A stretch of 64,000 bases of DNA from Streptomyces sp. 549 (GTDB lineage Bacteria > Actinomycetota > Actinomycetes > Streptomycetales > Streptomycetaceae): the NCBI RefSeq assembly GCF_030124175.1, contig NZ_JASKMT010000009.1, forward strand, positions 124,001 to 188,000, written 5' to 3'. Shown in pieces: positions 63,820 to 64,000 of this stretch (positions are counted from its first letter, which is position 1; each line of letters begins with the position of its first letter). Made by a program: the position numbers and the translations under genes. The notes beneath the pieces are model-generated. The model was not told the origin of the DNA. It made no database searches and worked only from the letters and a program-made list of their open reading frames with translations.

Positions 63820-64000
63820 CGGCCGCGCAGAAGGACAGCGGGAAGGCCGCCGGCGCCGCCTCCGGCCCTTCGGCCCGGCCGGTTCCGCCGCGGCGGACGG
63901 TGGCCGCGCGGCTGGGCCCGTTCCTCAGCCTGTCCCGGGCGATGGCGCTGGGAATGGCGCGGGACCGGGCGGCGGTCTTCTTCATGCTGCTGTTCCCGCT
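63816..64000 (+). CDS. ABC-2 type permease, N-terminal fragment
   Basis: The window ends inside this gene. The visible ~61 residues begin MTAAQKDSGKAAGAASG, a basic, Ala/Pro-rich cytoplasmic start. RLGPFLSLSRAMALGMARDRAAVFFMLLFPL follows in two pieces, as the amphipathic coupling region and start of the first membrane segment of ABC-2 permeases. It is translationally coupled to the ATPase gene. Confidence 0.75.
   Translation, partial: MTAAQKDSGKAAGAASGPSARPVPPRRTVAARLGPFLSLSRAMALGMARDRAAVFFMLLFP

Overview
The window looks like the chromosomal core of a Streptomyces or very close relative. It has very high GC with strongly G/C-biased third codon positions, many GTG starts and one likely TTG start. 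It carries duplicated clpP genes, a PknG locus, a Nur-type operator in front of sodF, a mycothiol-linked DsbA-like protein and an LAxTG sortase substrate. I see no phage, insertion sequence, CRISPR array or rRNA gene. Nothing marks a large recent island.

Layout. (1) 1-5.8 kb, minus strand: cell-elongation genes mrdA(partial)-mreD-mreC-mreB, then ndk, and folC with a DUF4233 membrane protein. (2) 5.8-13.7 kb: an LAxTG surface protein divergent from a membrane Ser/Thr kinase, then rpiB, an Fpg/Nei glycosylase whose 3' end overlaps an Eis-like acetyltransferase tail to tail, a membrane SpoIIE-type phosphatase and a membrane acyltransferase. (3) 13.7-23.4 kb: a 0.6 kb non-coding stretch, a 64-aa membrane peptide, tRNA-Gly(TCC) and tRNA-Pro(TGG), then tig, clpP1, clpP2, clpX, a Pro/Gly-rich membrane protein and valS. 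Compared with the S. coelicolor order as I remember it, the block from valS to rpiB appears inverted. (4) 23.4-29.3 kb: bioY, an amino-acid permease, an arsR/flavoprotein pair around three copies of one operator motif, sodF behind a Nur box, and a DsbA-like protein. (5) 29.4-40.8 kb: two PepN aminopeptidase paralogues enclosing an AbiEi/DUF559-like gene and a Tat-exported phosphoesterase, then malQ sandwiched between a 112-aa periodic-repeat protein and a 79-aa membrane protein. (6) 41.2-50.9 kb: a secreted GH84 hexosaminidase, an HNH protein, an MscS channel, and a ROK regulator leading into GH4, an aminosugar kinase and a TauE-type permease. This looks like an amino-sugar or glycoside uptake and catabolism unit. 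(7) 51.2-62.0 kb: a seven-gene run with a GlnX-like sensor, GlnH, a helical protein, PknG, a PPM phosphatase, a VWA protein and an FHA protein. (8) 62.0-64 kb: a PCMT-like methyltransferase and the start of an ABC exporter, cut by the window end.

The most interesting part is region 7. In mycobacteria a GlnX-GlnH-PknG relay senses extracellular amino acids and acts through the FHA protein GarA. Here the kinase is followed by its own phosphatase, a VWA protein and a zinc-ribbon/FHA protein with a Q/Y/P-rich tract, so sensor, writer, eraser and reader appear to be encoded side by side. Other notable points are the 12-residue periodic protein in front of malQ, the triple arsR operator and the Nur box.
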